From: Lysobacteraceae bacterium
GTDB taxonomy: Bacteria; Pseudomonadota; Gammaproteobacteria; Xanthomonadales; Xanthomonadaceae
Assembly (NCBI GenBank): GCA_003505795.1
Contig: DNXT01000290.1
Span: 1-22,912, forward strand
Length of the DNA: 22,912 nucleotides
Reading direction: 5' to 3'
The notes under the pieces were generated by a model. That model saw nothing but the letters and a program-made list of their open reading frames with translations, did not search any database and was not told where the DNA came from. The first letter of the stretch is position 1, and each line of letters starts with the position of its first letter. The translations under genes were made by a program, and so were the position numbers. Positions 6,762 to 14,172 of the stretch are shown here, in pieces.

Positions 6762-7670
6762 TCAGGCCGCGAGCATTTCGCGGCTGGAAAGTTCTTCCAA
6801 CGCCTTGGCGTCGGCGGCGAGGCGGTCGGCCGCGGCGTGGTGCCGTTCCGACAGCGGCAGCAGCGGCAGGCGCAGGCCATGGCCGATGCCGGCGCGCTGC
6901 AGCAGCGCCTTGACCGGGATCGGATTGGATTCGATACCGCAGAAATCGTGGAATTCGCGCAGCCGCGCGTCCCAGGCTTCCGCCTCGGCGCGCCGCCCGG
7001 CGCGGGCCAGGTCGCACAGGCGCCGGTAGGCCGACGGCAGCGCGTTGGAACCGACCGAGATCAGGCCGTCGGCGCCGGCCAGCATCGAACGCGCGGCGCT
7101 GCCGTCGTCGCCGCTGAGGATGGCGAAGGACGCGCTGCGCAGCGCGACCAGCGCCTCGGCACGCTCCGGCTCGCTGCGCGCCTCCTTGATGCCGACGATG
7201 TTCGGATGCCCGGCCAGCGCCGCCACCGTCTCCGGCAGCAGGTCGCAGCCGGTGCGCCCGGGCACGTTGTACAGCACCACCGGCAACCCGCCGTTGTCGG
7301 CCACCGCCAGGAAGTGCGCCTTGAGCCCGTCCTGGGTCGGGCGCACGTACGGCGGGGTCACCACCAGCGCGTACCGGGCGCCGTTGGCCGCGGCGCGGCG
7401 GGTCTGGGCGACGGTCTTGGCGGTTCCGGACAGGCCGGTCCCGGCCAGCACCGGCACCCGGCCGGCCACCTGCGCCACCGCCGCGTTCAGCAGGATGTCG
7501 TACTCCTCGTCCGACAGGGTGGCGGCCTCGCCGGTCGAGCCGGCGACGACGAGGCCCTGCACGCCGCCGCGCACCTGCTGCTCCAGCAGGCGCCGCCATG
7601 CGTCCAGGTCGAGGGCGCCTTCGGGACCGAACGGGGTCGCCAGCGCGGTGATGATGCCTGAAAGGGACAA
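6762..7670 (-). CDS. dapA: 4-hydroxy-tetrahydrodipicolinate synthase
   Basis: The 302-residue TIM-barrel enzyme condenses pyruvate with aspartate semialdehyde in lysine and diaminopimelate synthesis. Catalytic residues are clear: Thr46 in GSTGEA, Tyr134 in YNVPGRTG, Arg139, and Schiff-base Lys162 in GIKEA. The start is taken as TTG at 7668-7670, because the protein then begins (M)SLSGIITALATPF exactly as Xanthomonas DapA does, as remembered. The upstream extension is not homologous to anything I know and holds only distal starts. No good Shine-Dalgarno sequence is visible. It leads a two-gene unit with bamC and is divergent from gcvR. Confidence 0.95.
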   Translation of the reverse strand: MSLSGIITALATPFGPEGALDLDAWRRLLEQQVRGGVQGLVVAGSTGEAATLSDEEYDILLNAAVAQVAGRVPVLAGTGLSGTAKTVAQTRRAAANGARYALVVTPPYVRPTQDGLKAHFLAVADNGGLPVVLYNVPGRTGCDLLPETVAALAGHPNIVGIKEARSEPERAEALVALRSASFAILSGDDGSAARSMLAGADGLISVGSNALPSAYRRLCDLARAGRRAEAEAWDARLREFHDFCGIESNPIPVKALLQRAGIGHGLRLPLLPLSERHHAAADRLAADAKALEELSSREMLAA

Positions 7671-7739
7671 GATGCAGCTGCTCTGTACGTGGGTGGAAGG
7701 CCCGCGCGCCGCGCGGGTTCTAGGCGTCCCGCATGTTAC

Positions 7740-7769
7740 TTGCGGCGCGAAAGCACGGGCAAGTATGCT
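7740..7769 (+). promoter_or_regulatory. Candidate sigma-70 promoter for gcvR
   Basis: TTGCGG (7740-7745) and TATGCT (7764-7769) are separated by 18 bases and lie 46 bases before the gcvR start in the divergent dapA-gcvR gap. The match is moderate. Confidence 0.4.
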
Positions 7770-7815
7770 GCACGCAGCGCCTGGCACCTGCCCGGCCGCC
7801 ATTCAGCCTTACGCA

Positions 7816-8391
7816 ATGCCGGAACCCCCTTTGACCGACTCTACACCCCGGCCTTCGCCGACCGAAAATCACCTCCTGATCAACGCCTACACGACGCATC
7901 CGGAGTCCCCCCTGCTGTCCGTCACCCGCCGCATCGCCGACAGCGGCTGCAATCTGGTGGACGCGCGCCTGGCGACGGTCGGTCGCGACGTCTCGGTCAC
8001 CGCGCTGGCGACCGGCTCGTGGGACTCCGTGGCCAAGCTGGAAGCGATGCTGACCCGGCTCGACCGCGAGGACGGCCTCAAGCTGATCTGGTACCGGACC
8101 GGCCCCAAGCAGGCGCAGTCGGACCTGCTGCCGTACATCGTCGAGGTGATCGCCGCCGACAAGCCCGGGATCCTGTTCCAGCTGGCCGACTTCTTCGACC
8201 GCCAGGGCATCACCATCGAGAACCTGCAGAGCACCCGCTACCGGGCGATGCAGACCGGCGCGGAGATGTTCTCGGCGCAGGTGACGATCGGGGTGCCGGC
8301 CAACATGCACATCGCCGCGCTGCGCGACGACTTCCTCGAGTTCTGCGACCACCTGAACCTCGACGCGATCATGGACCCGATGAAGTTCTGA
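7816..8391 (+). CDS. gcvR: Glycine cleavage system regulator GcvR (tandem ACT domains)
   Basis: The 191-residue protein has two ACT-type domains (about 17-95 and 103-185). They contain SVTRRIADSGCNLVDARLATVGRDVSV and the second-domain VIAADKPGILFQLADFFDRQGITIENL. In E. coli, GcvR binds GcvA and represses the glycine cleavage operon when glycine is low. Position next to dapA, with bcp downstream, matches the E. coli order dapA-gcvR-bcp. The ATG at 7816 lacks a clear ribosome binding site; a TTG a few codons in (near 7831, giving MTDSTPRPSP) is an alternative start. No gcvA or gcvTHP is visible here. Confidence 0.85.
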   Translation: MPEPPLTDSTPRPSPTENHLLINAYTTHPESPLLSVTRRIADSGCNLVDARLATVGRDVSVTALATGSWDSVAKLEAMLTRLDREDGLKLIWYRTGPKQAQSDLLPYIVEVIAADKPGILFQLADFFDRQGITIENLQSTRYRAMQTGAEMFSAQVTIGVPANMHIAALRDDFLEFCDHLNLDAIMDPMKF

Positions 8392-8404
8392 CCCTGGAGG
8401 AGCG

Positions 8405-8791
8405 ATGGCCATCGACAAGTCCGCCGTGGAACAGATGTTCGCCGACATCCGCGCCGAGACCGACTGGGACATCGACGGCCCGATGCTCTGGGGCTACTTC
8501 TTCACCGATCCCGACCCGACCCGGCTCAAGCGCCTCGGCGAGCAGCTGTCGCAGGACGGATACCGGTTCGTCGACATCTTCTCGATCGAATCGGACCAGG
8601 ACGGCGGGCCGGGCCCCGGCGAACAGGACGGCGACGTCTACTTCCTGCACGTGGAACGGGTCGAGACGCATACGCCGTGGTCGCTGGAACTGCGCAACCG
8701 CGGTTTCGAGGCGCTGGCCGGGCGTTTCGAGGTGGCCAGCTACGACGGCATGGACGTCGGGCCGCCCCCGCTCGACTCCACATCCCCCTAG
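8405..8791 (+). CDS. RraB-family protein (regulator of ribonuclease E activity B-like)
   Basis: The 128-residue acidic cytosolic protein has the single-domain RraB fold signature. An N-terminal helix is followed by WGYFFTDPDPTRLKRLGEQL, DGYRFVDIFSIE, and a C-terminal alpha-beta part ending FEVASYDGMDVG. In E. coli, RraB binds RNase E and lowers its activity on some transcripts. A strong GGAGGAG lies just before the ATG. It starts 13 bases after gcvR and ends 7 bases before bcp, so the three genes probably share a transcript. E. coli has no gene between gcvR and bcp. Membership rests on recalled motif similarity; action on RNase E is inference. Confidence 0.68.
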   Translation: MAIDKSAVEQMFADIRAETDWDIDGPMLWGYFFTDPDPTRLKRLGEQLSQDGYRFVDIFSIESDQDGGPGPGEQDGDVYFLHVERVETHTPWSLELRNRGFEALAGRFEVASYDGMDVGPPPLDSTSP

Positions 8792-8798
8792 AGAAGCC

Positions 8799-9281
8799 AT
8801 GACCGACGCCCCCGCGCAGCTGTCCCCCTCGACGCTCGAACTGCCGCTGTCGCTGTCCGGCGGCCAGGCCACCACGCTGGGCGCGCATGCCGGCCGCTGG
8901 CTGGTGCTGTACTTCTATCCCAAGGACAGCACCCCGGGCTGCACCACCGAGGGCCTGGAATTCAATGCGCTGCTGCCCAGCTTCAGGCGCGCCGGCGCCG
9001 ACGTGCTGGGCGTGTCGCGCGATTCGCTGAAGTCGCACGACAACTTCTGCGCCAGGCAGGGCTTCGCGTTCCCGCTGGTCAGCGATGCCGACGAGGCGCT
9101 GTGCAAGGCGTTCGACGTCATCAGGCAGAAGAACATGTACGGCAGGCAGGTGCTGGGCATCGAGCGCAGCACCTTCCTGATTTCGCCGGACAGTCGTATC
9201 GTGGAGGCGTGGCGCAAGGTGAAGGTCGCCGGCCACGCCGAAGCGGTACTCCAAGCCCTGAAGGCCCACAGCAAGCAGTGA
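8799..9281 (+). CDS. bcp: Thioredoxin-dependent thiol peroxidase (Bcp/PrxQ)
   Basis: The 160-residue atypical 2-Cys peroxiredoxin reduces H2O2 and organic hydroperoxides with thioredoxin. The peroxidatic Cys48 lies in YFYPKDSTPGCTTE. The usual partner cysteine five residues later is absent (Gly/Leu there). Cys84 in SHDNFCARQGF instead occupies the resolving position described for Xylella fastidiosa Bcp (Cys47/Cys83). The catalytic Thr of TPGC and a downstream Arg are present. It starts 7 bases after the RraB-like gene. The Xylella-type cysteine pair supports the Xanthomonadales origin of the window. Confidence 0.93.
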   Translation: MTDAPAQLSPSTLELPLSLSGGQATTLGAHAGRWLVLYFYPKDSTPGCTTEGLEFNALLPSFRRAGADVLGVSRDSLKSHDNFCARQGFAFPLVSDADEALCKAFDVIRQKNMYGRQVLGIERSTFLISPDSRIVEAWRKVKVAGHAEAVLQALKAHSKQ

Positions 9282-9628
9282 ATTCCCTCGTTTCCCGCAC
9301 TAGGGCGTGCCCTCCGTTCCCGAGCAGGTCGCGCCGCTCTTGCGCGTGCTCGGGGCAAGGAAGAGAGAGGAAGTGGATGTCCGTCCACGCCCGAGCGATG
9401 ACGCGGCCCCGGGCGCGCGCAAGAGCGGCCCTCCGGGTTGGGTCTGGGTGGCCGCCATCCGGCGCCGCGCGGCTTGACCTGACGGCCAGTCAGGCGCGGC
9501 GCCGCGCAACACCAGCTGACAGCCGCCCAGACCCAGCGCGACCTGCTCGGGAACGGATGACACGCCCACCATCACCCTGCCCCGCGGGTCGCGGTGGCTC
9601 GCCCCTGCCCCTTTTCCAGGAATAGACG
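9282..9628 (+). other. Gene-free gap between bcp and phoH
   Basis: These 347 bases hold no convincing gene. Open frames that cross them are by-products of high G+C and have no ribosome binding site or recognisable product. Most of the gap (9303-9567) is a single nested inverted-repeat structure listed separately. The last 61 bases form the phoH leader. Confidence 0.7.
9303..9567 (+). repeat. 265-bp nested inverted-repeat element, possible structured RNA or MITE-like insertion
   Basis: Arms at 9303-9333 and 9537-9567 pair over 29 of 31 positions. Immediately inside, 9334-9356 pairs with 9406-9428 (23 bp, two of them G-T). After a 9-base linker, 9438-9452 pairs with 9522-9536 (15 bp, two of them G-T). 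Within that arm, 9460-9470 pairs perfectly with 9494-9504. A small hairpin (GTGGA 9373-9377 with TCCAC 9384-9388) tips the first arm. The result is a three-way junction with almost no unpaired bases at its core. The four wobble pairs form only in a plus-strand transcript; one of the two outer-stem mismatches would form a wobble on the minus strand. No T tract follows, and I see no target-site duplication. It may be a mobile palindromic element or an RNA acting on phoH. Confidence 0.7.
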
Positions 9629-11029
9629 ATGACCCGAGGCAAGCGCATCTACGTGCTGGACACCAACGTGCTGATGCACGATCCCACCGCGCTGTTCAAG
9701 TTCGAGGAACACGACGTGTTCCTGCCGATGCAGGTGATCGAGGAGCTCGACAACGCCAAGAAGGGCACTTCCGAAGTCAGCCGCAACGCCCGCCAGGTCA
9801 GCCGTTTCCTCGACGAGCTGCTCGGCAGCGCCAGCGCCGAGCAGATCCACGCCGGCATCACCCTGAGCCACCCGCAGGGCATCCAGCTCAAGGGCCAGGC
9901 CGGCATCGGCAAGCTGTACTTCCAGACCACCAGCAGCGAGCCCGCGCAGACCTTCGCCAAGGCGATGCCGGACAACAAGATCCTGGCGGCGGTGCTCGAA
10001 CTGCGCGAAACGCAGCCGGAAGTGCCGGTGGTGCTGGTGTCCAAGGACATCAACCTGCGCATCAAGGCCTCGATCAGCGGGCTGGTGGCCGAGGACTACG
10101 AGAACGACCGCGCGCTGGACGATTTCAGCCTGCTGTTCACCGGCGCGGTCGAGCTGCCCGGGGACTTCTGGCAGAAGCACAACCAGGACCTGCGCAGCTG
10201 GAGCGACAAGGGCCGCACCCACTACGAGATCAAGCTGGCCGGCGACGAGGACTTCTCGCCGAACCAGTACCTCTACCTGCCCGGCGACGACGAGGTCGAG
10301 CTGCGCGTGGCCAGGGTCGGCGGCGACGGCAAGGCGACGCTGAGTCTGGTCGAGGACTACCGCGCCGGCCAGCACGCGGTGTGGGGCATCGCCGCACGCA
10401 ACCGCGAGCAGAACTTCGCGCTCAACGCGCTGATGGACCCGGAGATCGACTTCGTCACCCTGCTCGGCACCGCCGGCACCGGCAAGACCCTGCTCGCGCT
10501 GGCCGCCGGCCTGGCGCAGACCATGGACCAGCAGCGCTACCGCGAGATCATCATGACCCGCGCCACGGTCAGCGTCGGCGAGGACATCGGCTTCCTGCCC
10601 GGCACCGAGGAGGAAAAGATGACGCCGTGGATGGGCGCGCTGACCGACAACCTGGAAGTGCTCACCCACAACCAGGAAGGCGGCGCCTGGGGCCGCGCGG
10701 CGACCAACGACCTGCTCGCCAGCCGGATCAAGATCCGCTCGATGAACTTCATGCGCGGCCGCACGTTCCTGTCGCGCTACCTGATCCTGGACGAGGCGCA
10801 GAACCTCACCCCCAAGCAGATGAAGACCCTGATCACCCGCGCCGGCCCCGGCACCAAGATCGTCTGCCTCGGCAACGTCGAGCAGATCGACACGCCGTAC
10901 CTGACCGAGACCACCTCGGGCCTGACCTACGCGGTGGACCGCTTCAAGAACTGGCCGCACAGCGCCCACGTCACCCTGCGCCGCGGCGAGCGCTCGCGCC
11001 TGGCCGACTACGCCTCGGAGGTCCTGTGA
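9629..11029 (+). CDS. PhoH2-type PIN-domain ribonuclease/ATPase
   Basis: The 466-residue protein fuses an N-terminal PIN nuclease domain (about 5-165) to a C-terminal PhoH ATPase/helicase domain (about 245-466). PIN acidic residues are visible at Asp11 (LDTNVLM), Glu38/Glu39, Asp115 (MPDNKIL) and Asp140 (VSKDINLR). Walker A is GTAGTGKT at 280-287 and Walker B is LILDEAQ at 385-391, followed by a sensor-like region with GNVEQID. PhoH2 proteins of this build unwind and cleave RNA in mycobacteria. Its ATG at 9629 follows the nested repeat element by 61 bases. The downstream lipoprotein gene overlaps its stop. Confidence 0.92.
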   Translation: MTRGKRIYVLDTNVLMHDPTALFKFEEHDVFLPMQVIEELDNAKKGTSEVSRNARQVSRFLDELLGSASAEQIHAGITLSHPQGIQLKGQAGIGKLYFQTTSSEPAQTFAKAMPDNKILAAVLELRETQPEVPVVLVSKDINLRIKASISGLVAEDYENDRALDDFSLLFTGAVELPGDFWQKHNQDLRSWSDKGRTHYEIKLAGDEDFSPNQYLYLPGDDEVELRVARVGGDGKATLSLVEDYRAGQHAVWGIAARNREQNFALNALMDPEIDFVTLLGTAGTGKTLLALAAGLAQTMDQQRYREIIMTRATVSVGEDIGFLPGTEEEKMTPWMGALTDNLEVLTHNQEGGAWGRAATNDLLASRIKIRSMNFMRGRTFLSRYLILDEAQNLTPKQMKTLITRAGPGTKIVCLGNVEQIDTPYLTETTSGLTYAVDRFKNWPHSAHVTLRRGERSRLADYASEVL

Positions 11030-11529
11030 AGACCCTCGCGGCCCTGCCCTTGCTGGCCGTCCTGCTGGCCGCCGGCTGCGCCACCAGCGGCGGCGGCAAG
11101 CCCGGCAGCACCGTGCCGACCCGCCTCAAGAGCGGCCAGTCCTGGGTGATCACCCGGCCGTCGGTCGCCGCGCAGGTGCTGGACACCTGCTCCCGCGACA
11201 GCCCTGCACGCCATCCCGGCCAGGTCAGCGGCTACTGGGCCCCGAGCCGCCAGCAGATCGAGCAGCTCGAAGCGCGCCAGGCCGCGCTCGAACCGGCCAT
11301 CGCCGCCCCCGGCGACTTCGACCGCCAGTACGTGGGCATCGAATCGCAGGGACGCCGGCTGATCTACATCAACGCCTTCCGTCTTCCCGACCACGCCGAC
11401 ATCGATCCGGCCAACATCGCGGTGCGGGTCTGCGATGGCGGCGCGAGCTTCTGGGGGGCGCTGTACGATCCGCAGACCGATCGATTCTCCGACATCCAGG
11501 TCGACGGGGCGCTGCGGCCGACGCCCTGA
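11026..11529 (+). CDS. Hypothetical lipoprotein coupled to phoH2
   Basis: The 167-residue protein has a short signal peptide and a textbook lipobox LAAGC, with lipidated Cys18. I recognise no domain. A middle segment (about 60-90) has charged helical character, and a late part reads YVGIESQGRRLIYINAFRLP. Two further cysteines (CSRDS and VRVCDGG) could form a disulfide in the periplasm. The GTG start at 11026 overlaps the phoH2 TGA as GTGA, and GGAGGT at 11017-11022 serves as ribosome binding site, so translation is coupled. No function can be stated; similar small lipoproteins may be conserved beside phoH in this family. Confidence 0.8.
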   Translation: MKTLAALPLLAVLLAAGCATSGGGKPGSTVPTRLKSGQSWVITRPSVAAQVLDTCSRDSPARHPGQVSGYWAPSRQQIEQLEARQAALEPAIAAPGDFDRQYVGIESQGRRLIYINAFRLPDHADIDPANIAVRVCDGGASFWGALYDPQTDRFSDIQVDGALRPTP

Positions 11530-11562
11530 AGCCACGGAACCACCACCGGTCACACTGAAGCC

Positions 11563-12234
11563 ATGGGGATACAACTGCCGCGCTGGGTCTGGGTCGGAGC
11601 CGTCACGCTCTCCTGCGTGGCCGGCATGATCAACGTGGTCGGCTACCTGGGCTTCGAGCACCAGGGGCTGAGCCACCTCACCGGCACCACCAGCCTGCTC
11701 GGCGTGGCGCTGTCCGAGGACGACGTCCCCTCGATCAGGCAGCTGTGGGGCGTGCTGATCGCCTTCAGCCTGGGCGCGATGCTCAGCGGCATCATCATCC
11801 AGGACAGCACGCTGACGCTGGGCCGCCGCTACGGCGTGGCGCTGGCGCTGGAATCGCTGCTGCTGTTCGCCTCGATCCCGCTGTTCAAGCAGCAGCAGAT
11901 CTGGGGCGCGCTGGTGGCGGCGATGGCCTGCGGCCTGCAGAACGCCATGGCCACCACCTTCAGCGGCGCGGCGATACGCACCACCCATGTCAGCGGCATG
12001 TTCACCGACCTCGGCATCGGCCTGGGCCACCTGCTGCGCGGCATGCCGCTGCAGATCCGCCGGCTCACCCTCAGCGGCCTGATCATCACCGGCTTCCTCG
12101 CCGGCGGCATCGTCGGCGCCTGGCTGTTCGAGCGCATGCACTACGACGCCCTGCTCGCGCCGGCCGCGCTCACCGGGCTGACCGGCATCGGCTACGTGAT
12201 CTACCGCCAGTGGACCCTGCTGCGCCGGCATTGA
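11563..12234 (+). CDS. YoaK/DUF1275-family inner-membrane protein
   Basis: The 223-residue membrane protein has about six hydrophobic segments: near 10-30, 60-78, 88-105, 112-130, 165-185 and 195-212. The family fingerprint is present: an N-terminal AGMINVVGYL, then THLTGTTS-like SHLTGTTSLLG, a central MACGLQNAMATTFSGAAIRTTHVSGMFTDLG, and a closing TM pair. DUF1275 proteins are of unknown biochemical function, and a transport role is only supposed. It starts 33 bases after the lipoprotein stop and is followed by a run of T and a REPIN. Confidence 0.87.
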   Translation: MGIQLPRWVWVGAVTLSCVAGMINVVGYLGFEHQGLSHLTGTTSLLGVALSEDDVPSIRQLWGVLIAFSLGAMLSGIIIQDSTLTLGRRYGVALALESLLLFASIPLFKQQQIWGALVAAMACGLQNAMATTFSGAAIRTTHVSGMFTDLGIGLGHLLRGMPLQIRRLTLSGLIITGFLAGGIVGAWLFERMHYDALLAPAALTGLTGIGYVIYRQWTLLRRH

Positions 12235-12251
12235 TCGCTCCCCATCTTTTT

Positions 12252-12319
12252 TGTGGGAGGGACTTCAGTCCCGACGGGCTCTACCGGGAAAGCCCCTCGG
12301 GACTGAAGTCCCTCCCACA
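12252..12319. repeat. REPIN-type palindromic repeat, copy 2
   Basis: Two 23-base arms (12252-12274 and 12297-12319) are perfect inverted copies and match the arms at 6064-6135. An inner GGGCT/AGCCC stem extends the pairing. It lies between the YoaK-like gene and thiD, directly after six T residues. Arms begin TGTGGGAGGGAC on each strand. Confidence 0.85.
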
Positions 12320-12346
12320 GCCGCCCGGCCGGTGCACAATCCCCCG

Positions 12347-13153
12347 ATGAGCCAGCTCTCCTCCGTCTCCGCCCTGACCATCGCCGGTTCCGACTCCGGC
12401 GGCGGTGCCGGCATCCAGGCCGACCTGAAGACCTTCGCCGCGCATCGCGTGCACGGCCTGTCCGCGATCGCCGCGCTGACCGCGCAGCACACCCGCGGCG
12501 TCAGCGCGGTGCACGTGCCGCCGCCGGATTTCCTGCGCGCGCAGATCGATGCCTGCTTCGAGGACTTCGACATCCAGGCGGTGAAGCTGGGCATGCTCGC
12601 CAACGCCGAGGTGATCCACCTGGTGGCCGACGCGCTCGAACGTCACCGCCCGCCGTTCGTCGTGCTCGATCCGGTGATGATCGCCACCAGCGGCGCCAAA
12701 TTGCTGGAGGACGCCGCGCTGGACGCCCTGCGCACGCGCCTGCTGCCGCTGGCGACCCTGCTCACCCCGAACGCGCCGGAAGCCGCGCTGCTGCTGGGCC
12801 GCACGATCGACGATGCCGAATCGGCGGAGATCGCCGCCACCGCCCTGCTCGACCTCGGCGCCAACGCGGTGCTGCTCAAGGGCGGCCACCTGCACGAGGG
12901 CGCACGGGTGATCGACCGCTTCGACGACGGCGTGACCCGCAACGAGTTCATCCACGCCCGCCTGCCGCTGGACGCGCACGGCACCGGCTGCACGCTCGCC
13001 TCCGCCGTCGCCGCCCAGCTGTGCCAGGGCCTGTCGCTGCCCGATGCCTGCGAGGCGGCGATCGACTACGTCGCGCGCGCGCTGCAGGCCGGCTACCGTC
13101 CCGGCCACGGCGAGGTCGTGGTGCTCGACCACTTCGCGGCGATCCGCGCATGA
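12347..13153 (+). CDS. thiD: Hydroxymethylpyrimidine/phosphomethylpyrimidine kinase
   Basis: The 268-residue ribokinase-fold enzyme phosphorylates HMP and HMP-P in thiamine synthesis. Substrate and nucleotide motifs are AGSDSGGGAGIQADLKT (13-29), KLGML at 80-84, DPVMIATSGAKLL (108-120), LTPNAPEA (139-146), LLKGGH, and the anion hole HGTGCT (211-216). Length is standard. The start is the ATG at 12347; it follows the REPIN by 27 bases. Its TGA overlaps the ATG of the next gene. No other thi gene is visible nearby. Confidence 0.94.
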   Translation: MSQLSSVSALTIAGSDSGGGAGIQADLKTFAAHRVHGLSAIAALTAQHTRGVSAVHVPPPDFLRAQIDACFEDFDIQAVKLGMLANAEVIHLVADALERHRPPFVVLDPVMIATSGAKLLEDAALDALRTRLLPLATLLTPNAPEAALLLGRTIDDAESAEIAATALLDLGANAVLLKGGHLHEGARVIDRFDDGVTRNEFIHARLPLDAHGTGCTLASAVAAQLCQGLSLPDACEAAIDYVARALQAGYRPGHGEVVVLDHFAAIRA

Positions 13154-14016
13154 CGATCCAGCACCTCGCCGAGGACGTCGCCGCGCAGGACGGGCATCGC
13201 TGGCAGCTGCTCGGCCGCGCACCTGCGCAACCGGTCGCACGGCTGCTGTGGCTGCCGGCGCTCGGCGTGGCCGCACGCAACTACCTGGACTTCGCCGATG
13301 CGCTCGCCGCCGCCGGCATCGCCACCCATCTGCACGAATGGCGCGGCAACGGCAGCAGCAGCCTGCGTCCATCGCGCACGCACGACTGGGGATATCGCCA
13401 GATCCTGCAGCAGGACCTTCCGGCCAGCCTCGCGCAGCTGCGCTCGCCGGCGGCAGCCCCGCTGCTGATCGGCGGGCACAGCCTGGGCGGGCAGTTGGCC
13501 TGCTGCTTCGCCGCCCTGCACCCGGATGCGTTCGCGCGGCTGTGGCTGGTCGCCAGCGGCACGCCCTACTGGCGCAGCTTCCCGCGGCCGCAGCGCTACG
13601 CGCTGCCGCTGGCCTACCGTTTCCTGCCCTGGCTGGCGCAACGCCAGGGCGTGCTGCACGGGCAACGCCTGGGCTTCGGCCGCACCGAGGCGCGCGGCCT
13701 GATCCGCGACTGGGCGCGCGTCGGCCTCAGCAACCGCTATGCCGCCGCCGGCACCGACCTGGACCTGGAAAGCGCGCTCGCCGGACTGCAGCTCCCGGCC
13801 ACCGCGGTGGTGTTCGAGCACGATCGCTTCGGCCCGGCCGGCTCGACCCGCGCGCTGCTGGCGAAGCTGCCCGGCGCGCCTTCGCGGCTCATCGCGCTTG
13901 CCGACGCCGCACTGGGCACGCGCGCGGACCATTTCGCATGGATCAAGCGGCCGGCGGCCGTGGCCGATGTGCTGGCCGGATCGTTGCGGCAAGCGCCCCT
14001 TCACGAAAAGGATTGA
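13150..14016 (+). CDS. Alpha/beta-hydrolase fold protein
   Basis: The 288-residue protein shows a full catalytic triad in the expected order. The nucleophile Ser111 lies in the elbow GGHSLGG, Asp225 is in FEHDRFGP, and His261 is in GTRADHFAW. A cap region separates the two halves (about 140-205). The N-terminal strand LLWLPALGVAARNYLDFA and HEWRGNGSSS resemble the YheT-independent, serine-aminopeptidase-like S33 hydrolases. The substrate cannot be predicted. The start overlaps the thiD stop as ATGA (13150-13153), implying one transcript. Whether it serves thiamine metabolism is open. The -35 box of the following tRNA promoter overlaps its stop codon. Confidence 0.85.
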   Translation: MTIQHLAEDVAAQDGHRWQLLGRAPAQPVARLLWLPALGVAARNYLDFADALAAAGIATHLHEWRGNGSSSLRPSRTHDWGYRQILQQDLPASLAQLRSPAAAPLLIGGHSLGGQLACCFAALHPDAFARLWLVASGTPYWRSFPRPQRYALPLAYRFLPWLAQRQGVLHGQRLGFGRTEARGLIRDWARVGLSNRYAAAGTDLDLESALAGLQLPATAVVFEHDRFGPAGSTRALLAKLPGAPSRLIALADAALGTRADHFAWIKRPAAVADVLAGSLRQAPLHEKD

Positions 14017-14041
14017 CGCACACTGCGCACATCCGCATAAT
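14013..14041 (+). promoter_or_regulatory. Sigma-70 promoter of tRNA-Arg
   Basis: TTGACG (14013-14018) and CATAAT (14036-14041) are separated by exactly 17 bases, each one mismatch from consensus. They lie 15 bases before the tRNA, so transcription would start about 7 bases ahead of the mature 5' end. Confidence 0.75.
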
Positions 14042-14056
14042 TCCGCTCCTGACGAC

Positions 14057-14133
14057 GCGCCCGTAGCTCAGTTGGATAGAGTACCTGGCTACGAACCAGG
14101 CGGTCGGGAGTTCGAATCTCTCCGGGCGCACCA
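14057..14133 (+). tRNA. tRNA-Arg (anticodon ACG)
   Basis: The 77-nt cloverleaf with encoded CCA has an acceptor stem GCGCCCG (14057-14063) pairing with CGGGCGC (14123-14129), followed by discriminator A and CCA. The D arm reads AGCTCAGTTGGATAGAG. The anticodon stem-loop is CCTGG-CTACGAA-CCAGG with anticodon ACG, in which A34 is expected to become inosine. The T arm contains GTTCGAAT. A promoter and a terminator bracket it. The sequence after it changes character, so its 3' end is a likely chromosomal attachment site. Confidence 0.97.
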
Positions 14134-14140
14134 ATACCGA

Positions 14141-14172
14141 AAAGACGACCAGTCCGCTGGTCGTCTTTTTTT
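14141..14172 (+). terminator. Rho-independent terminator of tRNA-Arg
   Basis: The stem GACGACCAG (14144-14152) pairs perfectly with CTGGTCGTC (14157-14165) around TCCG and is followed by seven T residues. A preceding A run allows extra A-T pairs. It begins 10 bases after the CCA end. Confidence 0.92.

Noticed and set aside
9300..9575. 91-codon minus-strand frame in the bcp-phoH gap
   Set aside because: It coincides with the nested inverted repeat, has no ribosome binding site or recognisable motif, and repeats of this kind often leave open frames by chance.
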